The notes beneath the pieces are model-generated. The model saw only the letters and a list, made by a program, of their open reading frames with translations, did no database searches and was not told the DNA's origin. A stretch of 64,000 nt of DNA from Wolbachia endosymbiont (group B) of Germaria angustata (GTDB taxonomy: Bacteria; Pseudomonadota; Alphaproteobacteria; Rickettsiales; Anaplasmataceae), in NCBI RefSeq assembly GCF_964026725.1, contig NZ_OZ034691.1, forward strand, positions 1,178,001 to 1,242,000, in the 5' to 3' direction. The position numbers and the translations under genes are program-made. Below are positions 53,466-62,183 of the stretch, in pieces (the first letter of the stretch is position 1; the number at the start of each line of letters is the position of its first letter).

Positions 53466-54908
53466 GTGTTGTTACTTAGTATATTCTTGCTTCCACTGAT
53501 AGGAGCGTTGATTTTATCCTCGATCAGGATTAATCATCAATCTATACACCTAAGATTCCTTGCCCTATTTTTTACTATACTTCCATTTTTGCTTAGCATT
53601 GTAACTTGTATAGAATTTGATTATAACAATGCGGACTTTCAGTTTGTCAGCTATCCAGTAAGAGATATTGGAATAGGGGTGGATGGAATATCGTTACTTT
53701 TCCTTCTACTTACGACCTTCTTGTTTGTAATTTGTATACTCTATAACTGCAAAATGAGTTATACGACCCTAAAAGCCTATATGGCATTATTTCTACTGCT
53801 TGAGAGTTTTGTAGTCGGTTTTTTCGTTTCACTGAATGCTATAAGCTTTTATGTGTTTTTTGAAGCTGTCTTAATACCAATGTTCTTTATTATTGGCATT
53901 TGGGGAGGGAAGCAAAGGATATATGCGACGTTTAAGTTATTTCTTTATACATTAACTGGCTCATTATTATTTCTACTTGGATTAGTGTACATCTATAGCA
54001 TTTTTGGAACGTTTAATATACAAAAATTAGCCACATTAGTGCCAAGCCTTGATCTTGAAGTGCAGTCATTGCTGTGGATTGCATTTTTTATTTCCTTTGC
54101 AATAAAAGTTCCAATGTTTCCATTTCACACTTGGCTTCCTGATGCTCATGTGCAATCACCAACTTCTGGATCTGTGGTTTTAGCTGGCTTGCTTATTAAA
54201 ATGGGGGGATATGGATTTTTAAGATTTTCTATTCCAATGCTTCCTCAGGCAAGTTTGTATTTTTCAAATTTCGTTGTTGTGCTGAGCATTATTGCGGTGA
54301 TATATGCTTCGCTAGTTGCGTTTGCTCAAGATGATATAAAGAAGTTAATAGCTTATTCTTCAATAGCACATATGGGGATCGTTACCGCTGGCCTCTTTTC
54401 ATTTTGTGAGGAAGGAGTACTGGGTAGTATATTTCAAATGATTAGTCATGGCCTTATTTCTGCTGCTTTATTTTTATGTGTTGGAATGCTATATACTCGA
54501 ACTGGGACTTTGGAGATTGCAAAATATTTTGGCATAGTAAACACAATGCCAAAATTTGGTTTTATGTTCATTTTATTTTCAATGGCTTCAATAGGGCTAC
54601 CTGGAACATCTGGGTTCGCAGGTGAGTTTTTGGCTATGGTTGGGATGTTTAAGAGCATAGGGTTTTTTACAGGATTTATCGCACTTGGCACTATTTTAAG
54701 CGCAGTTTATATGCTGAATTTATGTAAGCAAATAATATGGGGGGTTAGCTATTCTAAATTATTAAATAACCGTTTGGATAGCATAGAATTTTCTGTCTTA
54801 ATTCTGCTTGCAGTGTTTGTTATTTTGCTTGGATTTTACCCAACCCTTGCACTGAATTATTTGAAGCCATGTATGGCAAATTTGTTAGTCAAATATAATG
54901 CGCTATGA
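53466..54908 (+). CDS. nuoM: NADH-quinone oxidoreductase subunit M
   Basis: The GTG-started 480-aa subunit has DIGIGVDGISLLFLLLTTFL, FYVFFEAVLIPMFFIIGIWG (conserved Glu), IKVPMFPFHTWLPDAHVQSP and LIAYSSIAHMGIVTAGLF. About 14 membrane helices. It is linked to nuoL by 3 nt and overlaps nuoN by 4 nt. Confidence 0.96.
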   Translation: MLLLSIFLLPLIGALILSSIRINHQSIHLRFLALFFTILPFLLSIVTCIEFDYNNADFQFVSYPVRDIGIGVDGISLLFLLLTTFLFVICILYNCKMSYTTLKAYMALFLLLESFVVGFFVSLNAISFYVFFEAVLIPMFFIIGIWGGKQRIYATFKLFLYTLTGSLLFLLGLVYIYSIFGTFNIQKLATLVPSLDLEVQSLLWIAFFISFAIKVPMFPFHTWLPDAHVQSPTSGSVVLAGLLIKMGGYGFLRFSIPMLPQASLYFSNFVVVLSIIAVIYASLVAFAQDDIKKLIAYSSIAHMGIVTAGLFSFCEEGVLGSIFQMISHGLISAALFLCVGMLYTRTGTLEIAKYFGIVNTMPKFGFMFILFSMASIGLPGTSGFAGEFLAMVGMFKSIGFFTGFIALGTILSAVYMLNLCKQIIWGVSYSKLLNNRLDSIEFSVLILLAVFVILLGFYPTLALNYLKPCMANLLVKYNAL

Positions 54909-56293
54909 ATTATATACAGATATTGCCGGAAATGTTCTCTATTATCTCCTCGTTAGTGTTGCTACTGCTTGGAATTATATTTAACCGCCGAACTATCAAC
55001 TTATTAGCACTTGGCTGCACAGTGGTAACTTTGATTATTTTAATTATTTCAGCAGAAAACAATGAAATTTTTCTCTTTAATTCGTTGTTAAAACTCAATT
55101 TATACATCAGGTCAGCCCAAGGGTTAATTCTCAGCACAGGAATTTTAATACTTTTGATGCTGAATTTATCAAAATATGACTATAAATATGAATTTTCAAT
55201 ACTGATTCTTTTTGCGCTATTTGGCATGATAACTTTGGTTTCAGCAAATAGTCTGATTTCTTTTTATTTAGCTTTTGAGTTGATGAGTATATCTTTGTAT
55301 GTTCTTGCGAGCTTTAATAAAGATTCAGCTTATTCATGTGAAGCAGGAGTGAAATATTTTACACTTAGTGCACTATCTTCCTGCATTATGCTGTATGGAA
55401 TGTCGCTGCTTTATGGATATACAGGACAAGTCAATTTCTCTGAGCTCGGTTCATTCTTGCAAAACCATCAGATAACTTATGGAATAGTTTTTGGGTTAGT
55501 TTTTATCCTTATTGGTTTGTGTTTCAAGCTTGCTATTGCTCCTTTTCATATGTGGGCTCCAGATGTCTATCAAGGTGCACCTACCATAGTAACTGCGTTT
55601 TTTTCTACGGCCCCAAAAGCTGCACTTGTAACATTTTTAATTCGATTGATGAATGAAGAGTTAGTAAATGTAAAAAGTTATGTTCAGCCTATTTTCTTAT
55701 ACGTTTCAGCATTGTCTGTGCTTATCTCAGCTTTTGGGGCCTTGCGTCAGCAAAACTTAAAAAGGCTGTTTGCTTACAGTTCAATTGGTCACATTGGTTT
55801 TATATTTGCTTCACTTTCTATTTTTACACAAGCAGGAACAGATAGTGCCTTAATGTATTTGGTGATATATATCATCACAAGCATAGGGCTATTCTCATAT
55901 CTCGTAGAAATTGACGATGATGATTGTGATATTGCAAATTTATCTGGTATAGGAAAAAAGCAACCAATTTTAGCATTCCATCTTTCTATACTATTACTCT
56001 CGATGTCGGGAATACCTCCACTTGCAGGTTTTATCGCTAAATTTTTTATATTCAAAAGTTTAATAAATTCTGGCTTTATCAGCCTGTCTTTGATTCTTGT
56101 AATAGCGAGTGTGATATCATGCTACTATTATTTAAATATCATGAAAGTTATGTATTTTGATAAAGCTAGTGGTAATAAGGTTGCTTATTCTAAGAGTCTA
56201 TTCATTATCACTTCAGTGGCTTCACTGATCAATCTCGTTCTTTTCTTGTACGCAGAAGATCTTTACTCATTGATTAATTCATTGACAAATTAA
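54905..56293 (+). CDS. nuoN: NADH-quinone oxidoreductase subunit N
   Basis: The 462-aa subunit has SLISFYLAFELMSISLYVLA (conserved Glu), YFTLSALSSCIMLYGMSLLY, LAIAPFHMWAPDVYQGAPTI and LKRLFAYSSIGHIGFIFASL. It completes the membrane-arm set. It ends 48 nt before the next gene. Confidence 0.95.
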   Translation: MNYIQILPEMFSIISSLVLLLLGIIFNRRTINLLALGCTVVTLIILIISAENNEIFLFNSLLKLNLYIRSAQGLILSTGILILLMLNLSKYDYKYEFSILILFALFGMITLVSANSLISFYLAFELMSISLYVLASFNKDSAYSCEAGVKYFTLSALSSCIMLYGMSLLYGYTGQVNFSELGSFLQNHQITYGIVFGLVFILIGLCFKLAIAPFHMWAPDVYQGAPTIVTAFFSTAPKAALVTFLIRLMNEELVNVKSYVQPIFLYVSALSVLISAFGALRQQNLKRLFAYSSIGHIGFIFASLSIFTQAGTDSALMYLVIYIITSIGLFSYLVEIDDDDCDIANLSGIGKKQPILAFHLSILLLSMSGIPPLAGFIAKFFIFKSLINSGFISLSLILVIASVISCYYYLNIMKVMYFDKASGNKVAYSKSLFIITSVASLINLVLFLYAEDLYSLINSLTN

Positions 56294-56341
56294 CAATTTA
56301 GTGTTTATAATTAGTGATTAATTAATATTTTGTGGTGAAAA

Positions 56342-57403
56342 ATGAGTAAAAGAAAAACTGTTTTGAAATTTTCAATTGCTGCTCTCTTGCTAGGAGGATC
56401 GAGCACTGTAGCTGTTTTATATTTTACTTATGTTGCTTTAGCAATTAAATTTGGTATTGTAATTTCTATAGCTCCTCTGGCAATTTTTGCCATTTCTGTA
56501 GTTGCTGCATTAGTTTCAGTAATTACATTAGCAGCATTTACTATTTTCGCCATACGCAGTAAGGGTAAATCTAATAAGGTTAGTAGCGAACCAGGAAGTA
56601 AAAATGAAGAAAAAGGACAAAGTCTAGTACAAGAAAAAGATGCACCTACTCCTACGCCACCGTTGCTCTCGCAAGAGCCTGAAAAGTCGGTTATTCCTAT
56701 TCCACAACAACCACCAGTTGATGATCCAGTGGAAGAAACAGAAACACCGCAACCTGACGTTATGGTTAATGGTGCTGATCAGCAAGCTAACCAAACAGAG
56801 GAATCGTTGCCACCATATCCAGAACCCACCTCGCCTCTAAATAGCATGGATCAACTCAAATCGTTTCCTGAATTGCCGTCAATTGTTGTGGATGCACACA
56901 ACAATTTGGGAGATGGTAGTAATTCCATCAAAAATTATCAAGAAAATATGTCACTTCCAGTATATTTGCCCCAACAATCTCAGACTTCACAGCAACTTTC
57001 CCTAGCGCTTAGAGCTATATTAGATGATTCGAATTCGCTCTTGAAATTTAAGGCTGTATTTGAGGAATTTCAAAAAATAAGACAGAATAATTTACGTAGA
57101 TCCAAATCACTTCCAAATCCGAATGTGATATTACCGATGAGTTTAAGTGAGGTGAAATCGAAGTGGAGAGAAACACAAGCTAGTATGACAGATAGTTATA
57201 TTTCTTGGGGTACTAATTGGGATTATTCAATTACACAACCACTAGCTTACCAAGATGAATCATCAACCTCAATAATTGAAGATGTGGAAAGCGGTCCTGA
57301 AGCAATGTCCTATGACGTAAATGAAAATAGGGCTTCATATAGCAGTATGCAATCACCTGTATTATCAAGTTCTGCTAGCCGTGGCAACAGTTTTTCTGGA
57401 TAA
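56342..57403 (+). CDS. Hypothetical two-helix membrane protein with Pro-rich tail
   Basis: The 353-aa protein has two N-terminal membrane helices (IAALLLGGSSTVAVLYFTYV and PLAIFAISVVAALVSVITLA). A long acidic and Pro/Gln-rich region (TPTPPLLSQEPEKSVIPIPQ) follows, then a helical segment (LRAILDDSNSLLKFKAVFEE) and a Ser-rich end. No family is recognised. The polar part would be on one side of the inner membrane. It may be a lineage-specific envelope protein. It lies between nuoN and birA, same strand. Confidence 0.65.
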   Translation: MSKRKTVLKFSIAALLLGGSSTVAVLYFTYVALAIKFGIVISIAPLAIFAISVVAALVSVITLAAFTIFAIRSKGKSNKVSSEPGSKNEEKGQSLVQEKDAPTPTPPLLSQEPEKSVIPIPQQPPVDDPVEETETPQPDVMVNGADQQANQTEESLPPYPEPTSPLNSMDQLKSFPELPSIVVDAHNNLGDGSNSIKNYQENMSLPVYLPQQSQTSQQLSLALRAILDDSNSLLKFKAVFEEFQKIRQNNLRRSKSLPNPNVILPMSLSEVKSKWRETQASMTDSYISWGTNWDYSITQPLAYQDESSTSIIEDVESGPEAMSYDVNENRASYSSMQSPVLSSSASRGNSFSG

Positions 57404-57429
57404 GAGAGTTTTTTGATAGAATTAAGAAA

Positions 57430-58233
57430 ATGATCCCTGAAACATTTGAGGGCTTTCATATTCATCATTACAAAGAAGTTCCAAGTACTAATAAAGAAGC
57501 ATTGGGTTTAATTGAGAAAGGGATATCAAATGAAACTGTCATTATTGCTGATAAACAAACAGAAGGTAGGGGACGCACTGGAAAAAGCTGGATTTCTCCA
57601 GAGGGTAATCTCTATGCGAGTTTGATAATTAACCAAGAAACGGATGTCAGCAAATTGACAGAATTGACTTTTGTGACTGCTCTTGCTGTTGGAAATACTT
57701 TATTATCGTTAAATTTCTTGAATAATCAAACCCACTGCGGTGTCATCCCAGTGTCACGCACTGGGATGACAAGAGATCCATTCATAAACGATCTCAATCT
57801 TCAATATAAATGGCCAAATGATGTTCTAATCGATGGCAAGAAAATAAGCGGAATATTGCTTGAAAAAAAATCCAATTCGAATTGGCTCATTATAGGAATT
57901 GGAATTAATGTCAATCATGCACCACTTCCAGGAACAACGTGCATTAGCAATTATGGTGGATCTGTGTCTAACATAGATCTACTAAAAAAATTAATAATAA
58001 ATTTTAATAAGCTAAGAAAGCAATGGCTATTTGATGGGTTTCATGCTATAAGAGAAATGTGGTTAAAAAAAGCATTCAAAATGAATGAGCAAATCAGTGT
58101 AAAGTTAGTTGACAAATTGTATGAAGGAATTTTTGCTGATATAGACAAAAGTGGTAAATTAGTGTTGCAGCAAAAGGATGGAAGCTTAATTTATTTTGAT
58201 GCAGGTGAGTTATTTATTGGCAGTGCATTATGA
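57430..58233 (+). CDS. birA: Biotin-protein ligase BirA with in-frame palindromic insertion
   Basis: The 267-aa protein attaches biotin to acetyl/propionyl-CoA carboxylase. Motifs: PSTNKEALGLIEKG, ADKQTEGRGRTGKSWISPEG (biotinyl-AMP loop GRGRTG), LQYKWPNDVLIDGKKISGIL and IIGIGINVNHAP. No N-terminal DNA-binding domain, so it is a pure ligase. Residues about 100-120 (THCGVIPVSRTGMTRDPFIN) have no counterpart in the family and are encoded by a palindromic element at 57741-57771. The insert falls in a surface loop before the conserved KWPND motif, so the enzyme may still work. Confidence 0.9.
   Translation: MIPETFEGFHIHHYKEVPSTNKEALGLIEKGISNETVIIADKQTEGRGRTGKSWISPEGNLYASLIINQETDVSKLTELTFVTALAVGNTLLSLNFLNNQTHCGVIPVSRTGMTRDPFINDLNLQYKWPNDVLIDGKKISGILLEKKSNSNWLIIGIGINVNHAPLPGTTCISNYGGSVSNIDLLKKLIINFNKLRKQWLFDGFHAIREMWLKKAFKMNEQISVKLVDKLYEGIFADIDKSGKLVLQQKDGSLIYFDAGELFIGSAL
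57741..57771. repeat. Palindromic element inside birA
   Basis: TGTCATCCCAGTG (57741-57753) and CACTGGGATGACA (57759-57771) are perfect 13-bp arms with a 5-nt loop (TCACG). The same core occurs in the intergenic repeat at 42322-42405. The insertion keeps the birA frame and contains no stop. It parallels palindromic elements found inside genes of Rickettsia and Wolbachia. Confidence 0.85.
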
Positions 58234-58367
58234 ATATATATGTAATTTTTGCTTACCTTATTAGTTTCATACTGATTGGTGGAAATTTGATTTTTACCGT
58301 TTCTTGCTATATAAAAAGTAAAAAAAACTTAGAAAGTCTTAAAAGCAACAATGAAGAAGAAACATAA
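58230..58367 (+). CDS. ccmD: Small CcmD-like heme exporter protein
   Basis: A 45-codon ORF begins MNIYVIFAYLISFILIGGNL. It has a single membrane helix followed by a short basic and polar tail (CYIKSKKNLESLKSNNEEET). Its ATG overlaps the birA stop (ATGA) and it overlaps ccmE by 17 nt. Size, topology and position directly before ccmE fit CcmD, which helps release heme-loaded CcmE from CcmABC. Sequence conservation in this family is too low to be certain. Confidence 0.6.
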   Translation: MNIYVIFAYLISFILIGGNLIFTVSCYIKSKKNLESLKSNNEEET

Positions 58368-58743
58368 GCGATTACTTATAACTTCAGGAATTTTCTGCTT
58401 TTTAAGTTGTGCAGTTTTTTTTATTTTAACAACGCTCAAAGAAAATATCTCATTTTTCTATACAGTAAGTGAGGCAATAGTTTTACCAAATAATCAAAAG
58501 CCAATCCGTGTTGGTGGAATGATTGTTGAAAATAGCGTGATACGGAGCGAAAGCGAAGTAATTTTTCAGATGACAGATTTTAATAAGAGCGTTATGGTGA
58601 AATATCAGGGAATACTTCCACCAATGTTTTCAGAAAAAAGTGGTGTTGTTGTACAAGGTAAAATGTTTGATAATGGTACCTTTCTTGCAGATACGGTGTT
58701 TGCAAAACATGATGAGAACTATAAGCCGAAAGTCCTAAAATAG
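58351..58743 (+). CDS. ccmE: Cytochrome c maturation heme chaperone CcmE
   Basis: The 130-aa protein has an N-terminal membrane anchor (LLITSGIFCFLSCAVFFILT) and the OB-fold periplasmic domain: KPIRVGGMIVENSVIR, VMVKYQGILPPMFSEKSGVV and the heme-binding FAKHDENYKP, whose His forms the covalent heme bond. It serves c-type cytochromes such as the one at 45835-46359. Confidence 0.93.
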   Translation: MKKKHKRLLITSGIFCFLSCAVFFILTTLKENISFFYTVSEAIVLPNNQKPIRVGGMIVENSVIRSESEVIFQMTDFNKSVMVKYQGILPPMFSEKSGVVVQGKMFDNGTFLADTVFAKHDENYKPKVLK

Positions 58744-58783
58744 ATTTCCTAATTCAGTTGTATTGAAATGGTATGTGAAAGAA

Positions 58784-58811
58784 AGCAACAGCCTGCTAGC
58801 AAGCTGTTACT
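58784..58811. terminator. Hairpin between convergent ccmE and the 115-aa gene
   Basis: AGCAACAGC (58784-58792) pairs with GCTGTTACT (58803-58811) at 8 of 9 positions around a CTGCTAGCAA loop, with CTTTC/GAAAG extending the stem base. It lies between convergent ORFs and could terminate both. The U-tract is weak. Confidence 0.4.
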
Positions 58812-58818
58812 TTCCTAA

Positions 58819-59166
58819 CTACCACAATATCTCAGAGTGAGCTGGTGCTTCCCATTCATCTATATTATCACCACCAATTGTTCCTGTTTTTAATTCGTCA
58901 ATTTTATCATACAATTCATCCATATAATCTTGATGACCTTTCAACACGTCATTCAATTTAAAAATAAATGTGTCGTTTAAATCTGCGATTAGTTTATCTA
59001 GAATTGTGTGAACGTAATCGACCGATGCATTCTTTCCTTTATTGCTCTCAAAAGATTTAGGCTTAATTTTGACCTCTATGTCGTCTATTACTCTAGGGTT
59101 ATCCCCGCCTATTTCGCTCATTAATTCAAAGTTGCTTTCGCTTTCTTTTACACTGTAATTACTCAT
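58819..59166 (-). CDS. Small hypothetical protein, 115 aa
   Basis: Acidic protein beginning MSNYSVKESESNFELMSEIG, with a central amphipathic helix (VDYVHTILDKLIADLNDTFI) and a coiled C-terminus (HQDYMDELYDKIDELKTG). It ends WEAPAHSEILW. Layout is similar to the 117-aa neighbour and to the C-terminus of the repeat protein at 59688: a helix, a coiled coil of about 20 residues, then a short acidic/aromatic tail. Function unknown. Confidence 0.55.
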   Translation of the reverse strand: MSNYSVKESESNFELMSEIGGDNPRVIDDIEVKIKPKSFESNKGKNASVDYVHTILDKLIADLNDTFIFKLNDVLKGHQDYMDELYDKIDELKTGTIGGDNIDEWEAPAHSEILW

Positions 59167-59252
59167 ATTAACTCCTGTAAAATTTTAAAATTAACTCAGC
59201 CATATTGAAATGGTATGTACAGACTGATATGAGGCTGTCACTTTTTTACACT

Positions 59253-59606
59253 TTAAAACATGTCATAATAGGGTGTTGCCTCCTCAGGTAATATATTATT
59301 TAATTTAGCGGTTAAATCTGCTAGATCTTTTTGTAACCCTTTACTTTCGTTGCCTATAATATCCTGCAAACTTACAACTTTAGCTTGCTCTTCCCTTAAC
59401 TTAGTATTCAAGCTACTAATAAGCTGTTCATTAATATTGTTAACTAATTGATTAACTGCTTTTTTAACAGTATCACCACTAACCGCTTTCTTAAAGTCCT
59501 GTATATCCTTATCAGTACCTGTCTTAAGTGTAATAAGACCAAGAGCGCTTATAAGTTGTTCTTCATTATTAGCACTTTGTAAAAGGTTTTGCGAGTTCTC
59601 ACTCAT
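59253..59606 (-). CDS. Small hypothetical protein, 117 aa
   Basis: The start is the ATG at 59606 (MSENSQNLLQSANNEEQLIS), which has GGAGGT at 8 nt; an ATG 15 nt upstream overlaps this site and is unlikely. The protein is helical and ends in a coiled coil (GLQKDLADLTAKLNNILPEE) with the tail ATPYYDMF. The KLNNILPEEA stretch matches KVDRMLPEES near the end of the repeat protein at 59688, indicating a shared C-terminal module. Function unknown. Confidence 0.6.
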   Translation of the reverse strand: MSENSQNLLQSANNEEQLISALGLITLKTGTDKDIQDFKKAVSGDTVKKAVNQLVNNINEQLISSLNTKLREEQAKVVSLQDIIGNESKGLQKDLADLTAKLNNILPEEATPYYDMF

Positions 59607-59687
59607 ATATATTACCTCCATAAATTATTAAAGTTTAAATTATTTTTTAGTTTCACATGCACACTGTTGATTTATCAATATCCAAGT

Positions 59688-60551
59688 TCACAATAAATGA
59701 TCTGTTACTGCAAACTCAGCATTAACATCTTGAAAAACGCAAGTTGATGGATGTGCATCATTCCAATTTGCTTCACTCTCCTCAGGAAGCATTCGATCAA
59801 CCTTACTCATAAGGTCTTTCATTTTTTCATTTTGCTCGTTAAATTTCTCCTTCAATACATCAATAATAGCATTAGAATGATCTTTACTGCCAAGATCACC
59901 AATCACAGATATAACTTTCTCGTGAGGCAATTTGTGAATAATATCTTTTAGCTCTTCTGCGCCTATGTTATCCAAAAGTTCTTTAAACTGCTCATTAGAC
60001 ATATTGCGAGCAAAAGCTTGAAGTTTCTCTGGGTTGTCAGCTAAAGACTTAATAATCATCTGAATCCTATTAGAATCAGTTAAATCCTGAGCAATTGCTT
60101 CGAGTTTTTCAGGGTCAAGCTTATTAACTAAGTCTTTCAGTTGGTCTTCTTGCAGACTATTTACTAAAGCTTTCAACTGATCACCTTCTAATTCTTTGGA
60201 GAGTATCGTCAAGTGGTGCTCAGCCAAGTCTTTTGCAAGCACTGTAAATTGCTCGTCATTTAAAGTTTTAATAAGTGCTTTGAACTGATCCACTTTTAAG
60301 TGAGGTAAAATTTCTTTTACTTGCTCTGGATTTAAATCTCTCACTAGAGCTTCAAGCTGAGCATCATTTAAAATAGGAACAATTATTTGTAACTTTTCTG
60401 GATTTAGTTCCTGAGCGAGGGTTTGTAATTGGTGATTGGTTAGATGATCCACTAAAGTTTGGAGTTGTTCATCTGTTAAATGATCTATTAAAGTTTGAAA
60501 CTGTTTATCTGTTAAATGATCTTCTAACAAACTCCTAAGAACCTTTTTCAT
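59688..60551 (-). pseudogene. 3' part of a 12-residue-repeat protein gene split by IS110
   Basis: The 287-aa ORF has about 15 tandem repeats of 12 residues with pattern L-[NT]-x-[DE]-Q-[LF]-x-x-L-x-x-x (LTDEQLQTLVDH, LTNHQLQTLAQE, LNDAQLEALVRD, LEGDQLKALVNS). A coiled coil and the tail PEESEANWNDAHPSTCVF follow. The first ten codons (MKKVLRSLLE) are IS110 sequence. The rest continues the repeats begun in 62175-62873. It may still be translated from the IS-borne start; GAGGAG lies 7 nt before the ATG. Family unknown; the repeats should form helical hairpins. Confidence 0.75.
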
Positions 60552-61881
60552 CTATCGGCTCCTCTTTCATTAGTATATAACCAAATTCCTTTGCTTTTTT
60601 AAGCAAATTTTTGACTACTCTCTCTTTGTAAAGTGTTTCATAATAGTTCATTCCTTTCTCTACATATTCTTGTCCATATTTCAACATTTGATAAAAGATA
60701 CATGCTAATTTCCTTGCTGTCGCAGTTATTGCTTTTGGTGCTCCTAGCCTTTTTTTCAGCCTTCTACTATATGCACCTATTGCACTTTTGCTTCTCAACA
60801 CACAATGGGCAGCCATTCGAAATGCATTCGCAGCGCGGTTAATAACTTTACGAGTTCCTGTTCCAACAATTTTTCCTCCTGTAATTTTATTAGCAGGGCT
60901 TAATCCAAGCCAGGAAGAAAAATGTTTTTCTGTTGGCCATTTATTATGATTTATACCTGTTTCCGAAATGATAGTTTGTACACTTAATACATCAAATCCC
61001 GGGACTTTAGTAAAATCTATCCCGGTTATTCGATTTAAATCCTCATCCGCAGCAAAATCTGGACCATTCTTCTGCTTCCGCTTTCGTATTTTATTCAACA
61101 TCCTGTTCTCATTTGACTTTGCCTCAAATGTTTTATAGTAACTCTCTATACTTTTATCACATTCCGTTATTTGCTCTTGAAAAAAAGTATATGCTGCATA
61201 TTCTTGTTTTAGTGCAAACAAGTGTTCTTCTCTATAGTCTCCTGTTAATGCTTTTGCTATAGTAGGCTTGTCATTCTTCATGTTTGAATTTCTAAATTCA
61301 GCTAGTTTTTGGGGGTCTTTCTCTCCTTCAATTATTGCTTTAATAATTTTCATGCCTGTTAAACCGTTGATATCACTAATAACCTTATGCAATTGAATAT
61401 TCATTTGAATTAGCGCTTTTTGCATACGTTGAGTATGTTTAGCTGCATTTTCAATTAGATTAGCACGTTGTCTAACGTAACTACGCAATACACACATTTG
61501 ATTATCCGGTCTAAATGATCCTTGAAGCAGTCCATAGCTGTGCAATTGTTGCAGCCATTGACAATCCTGAACATCAGACTTTCTACCAGGCACATTTTTG
61601 ACATGTCGCGCATTTACTAGTTTTACCTCAAATTTATATGATTCTAATATTTGAAATAAGGGAATCCAATATACTCCAGTTGACTCCATGGCCACAGTTC
61701 TAACCTGACACTTTTTTAACCACTTTGCTAAGTTGTGTAGATCTACTGTAAAGCACCCAAATTTTTGGATACGTTGTTCATCTCTTCCTTCAGGTGCACA
61801 TACATAATGTACAGTCGAGCCAATATCAATCCCTGATGCGTCAGGGTTTATTATTTTTAATTTACTTTTTGCTTCTGCCAT
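60535..61881 (-). CDS. IS110-family transposase, copy 2
   Basis: The 448-aa protein is identical to copy 1 except Arg for Trp in NKIRKRKQKNG. All DEDD residues and the C-terminal serine region are kept, so it is likely active. The last 17 nt overlap the chimeric start of the interrupted repeat gene. Confidence 0.92.
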   Translation of the reverse strand: MAEAKSKLKIINPDASGIDIGSTVHYVCAPEGRDEQRIQKFGCFTVDLHNLAKWLKKCQVRTVAMESTGVYWIPLFQILESYKFEVKLVNARHVKNVPGRKSDVQDCQWLQQLHSYGLLQGSFRPDNQMCVLRSYVRQRANLIENAAKHTQRMQKALIQMNIQLHKVISDINGLTGMKIIKAIIEGEKDPQKLAEFRNSNMKNDKPTIAKALTGDYREEHLFALKQEYAAYTFFQEQITECDKSIESYYKTFEAKSNENRMLNKIRKRKQKNGPDFAADEDLNRITGIDFTKVPGFDVLSVQTIISETGINHNKWPTEKHFSSWLGLSPANKITGGKIVGTGTRKVINRAANAFRMAAHCVLRSKSAIGAYSRRLKKRLGAPKAITATARKLACIFYQMLKYGQEYVEKGMNYYETLYKERVVKNLLKKAKEFGYILMKEEPIDEKGS

Positions 61882-62183
61882 ATAAAATTCCTCCTATACT
61901 ATTATGATAAGAAGCACTTCAGCTTGGGACGGTTAGGTTATACAATCTTCTAAACGAGGTAGTCCAGAAAGAACTCCATCAATGGCTTTACCGTTTCCCC
62001 CAAAACCATGCTTTCAAACGGGCATTTATAGCACCATTGATTGTTTCGGTTATAGCTGCAGAAGCGCTTCTTCGTAAAACTATATCCAAAAAACATAAAG
62101 TAAAGAGAAAGAGTTTCTTTAAAACATAAAGTAAAGAGAAAGAGTTTCTTTTTGGTTTTATAGATTTCGTCTGTTCAGGCTTT
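61882..62183 (-). ncRNA. Candidate bridge RNA region of IS110 copy 2
   Basis: The 302-nt 5' non-coding end is equal to that of copy 1 plus a 31-bp tandem duplication near its outer edge (62090-62151). The inner 210 nt are identical to copy 1, so any RNA fold there should be the same. No structure was computed. Confidence 0.35.
62090..62151. repeat. 31-bp tandem duplication in IS110 copy 2
   Basis: Two exact 31-bp units (62090-62120 and 62121-62151), each starting AAAACATAAAGTAAAGAG. Copy 1 of the element has a single unit, so the duplication arose in copy 2 or its parent. Confidence 0.9.

Larger units (their letters stand above)
60520..62183 (-). mobile_element. IS110-family element, copy 2
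   Basis: The element is 1664 bp and near-identical to 24916-26548. It differs by one base in the transposase and by an extra 31-bp tandem copy in the 5' non-coding part. It splits a repeat-protein gene: the downstream part begins with the element's MKKVLRSLLE codons and the upstream part ends with its K-A-stop. It has the same orientation as copy 1. Confidence 0.92.
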
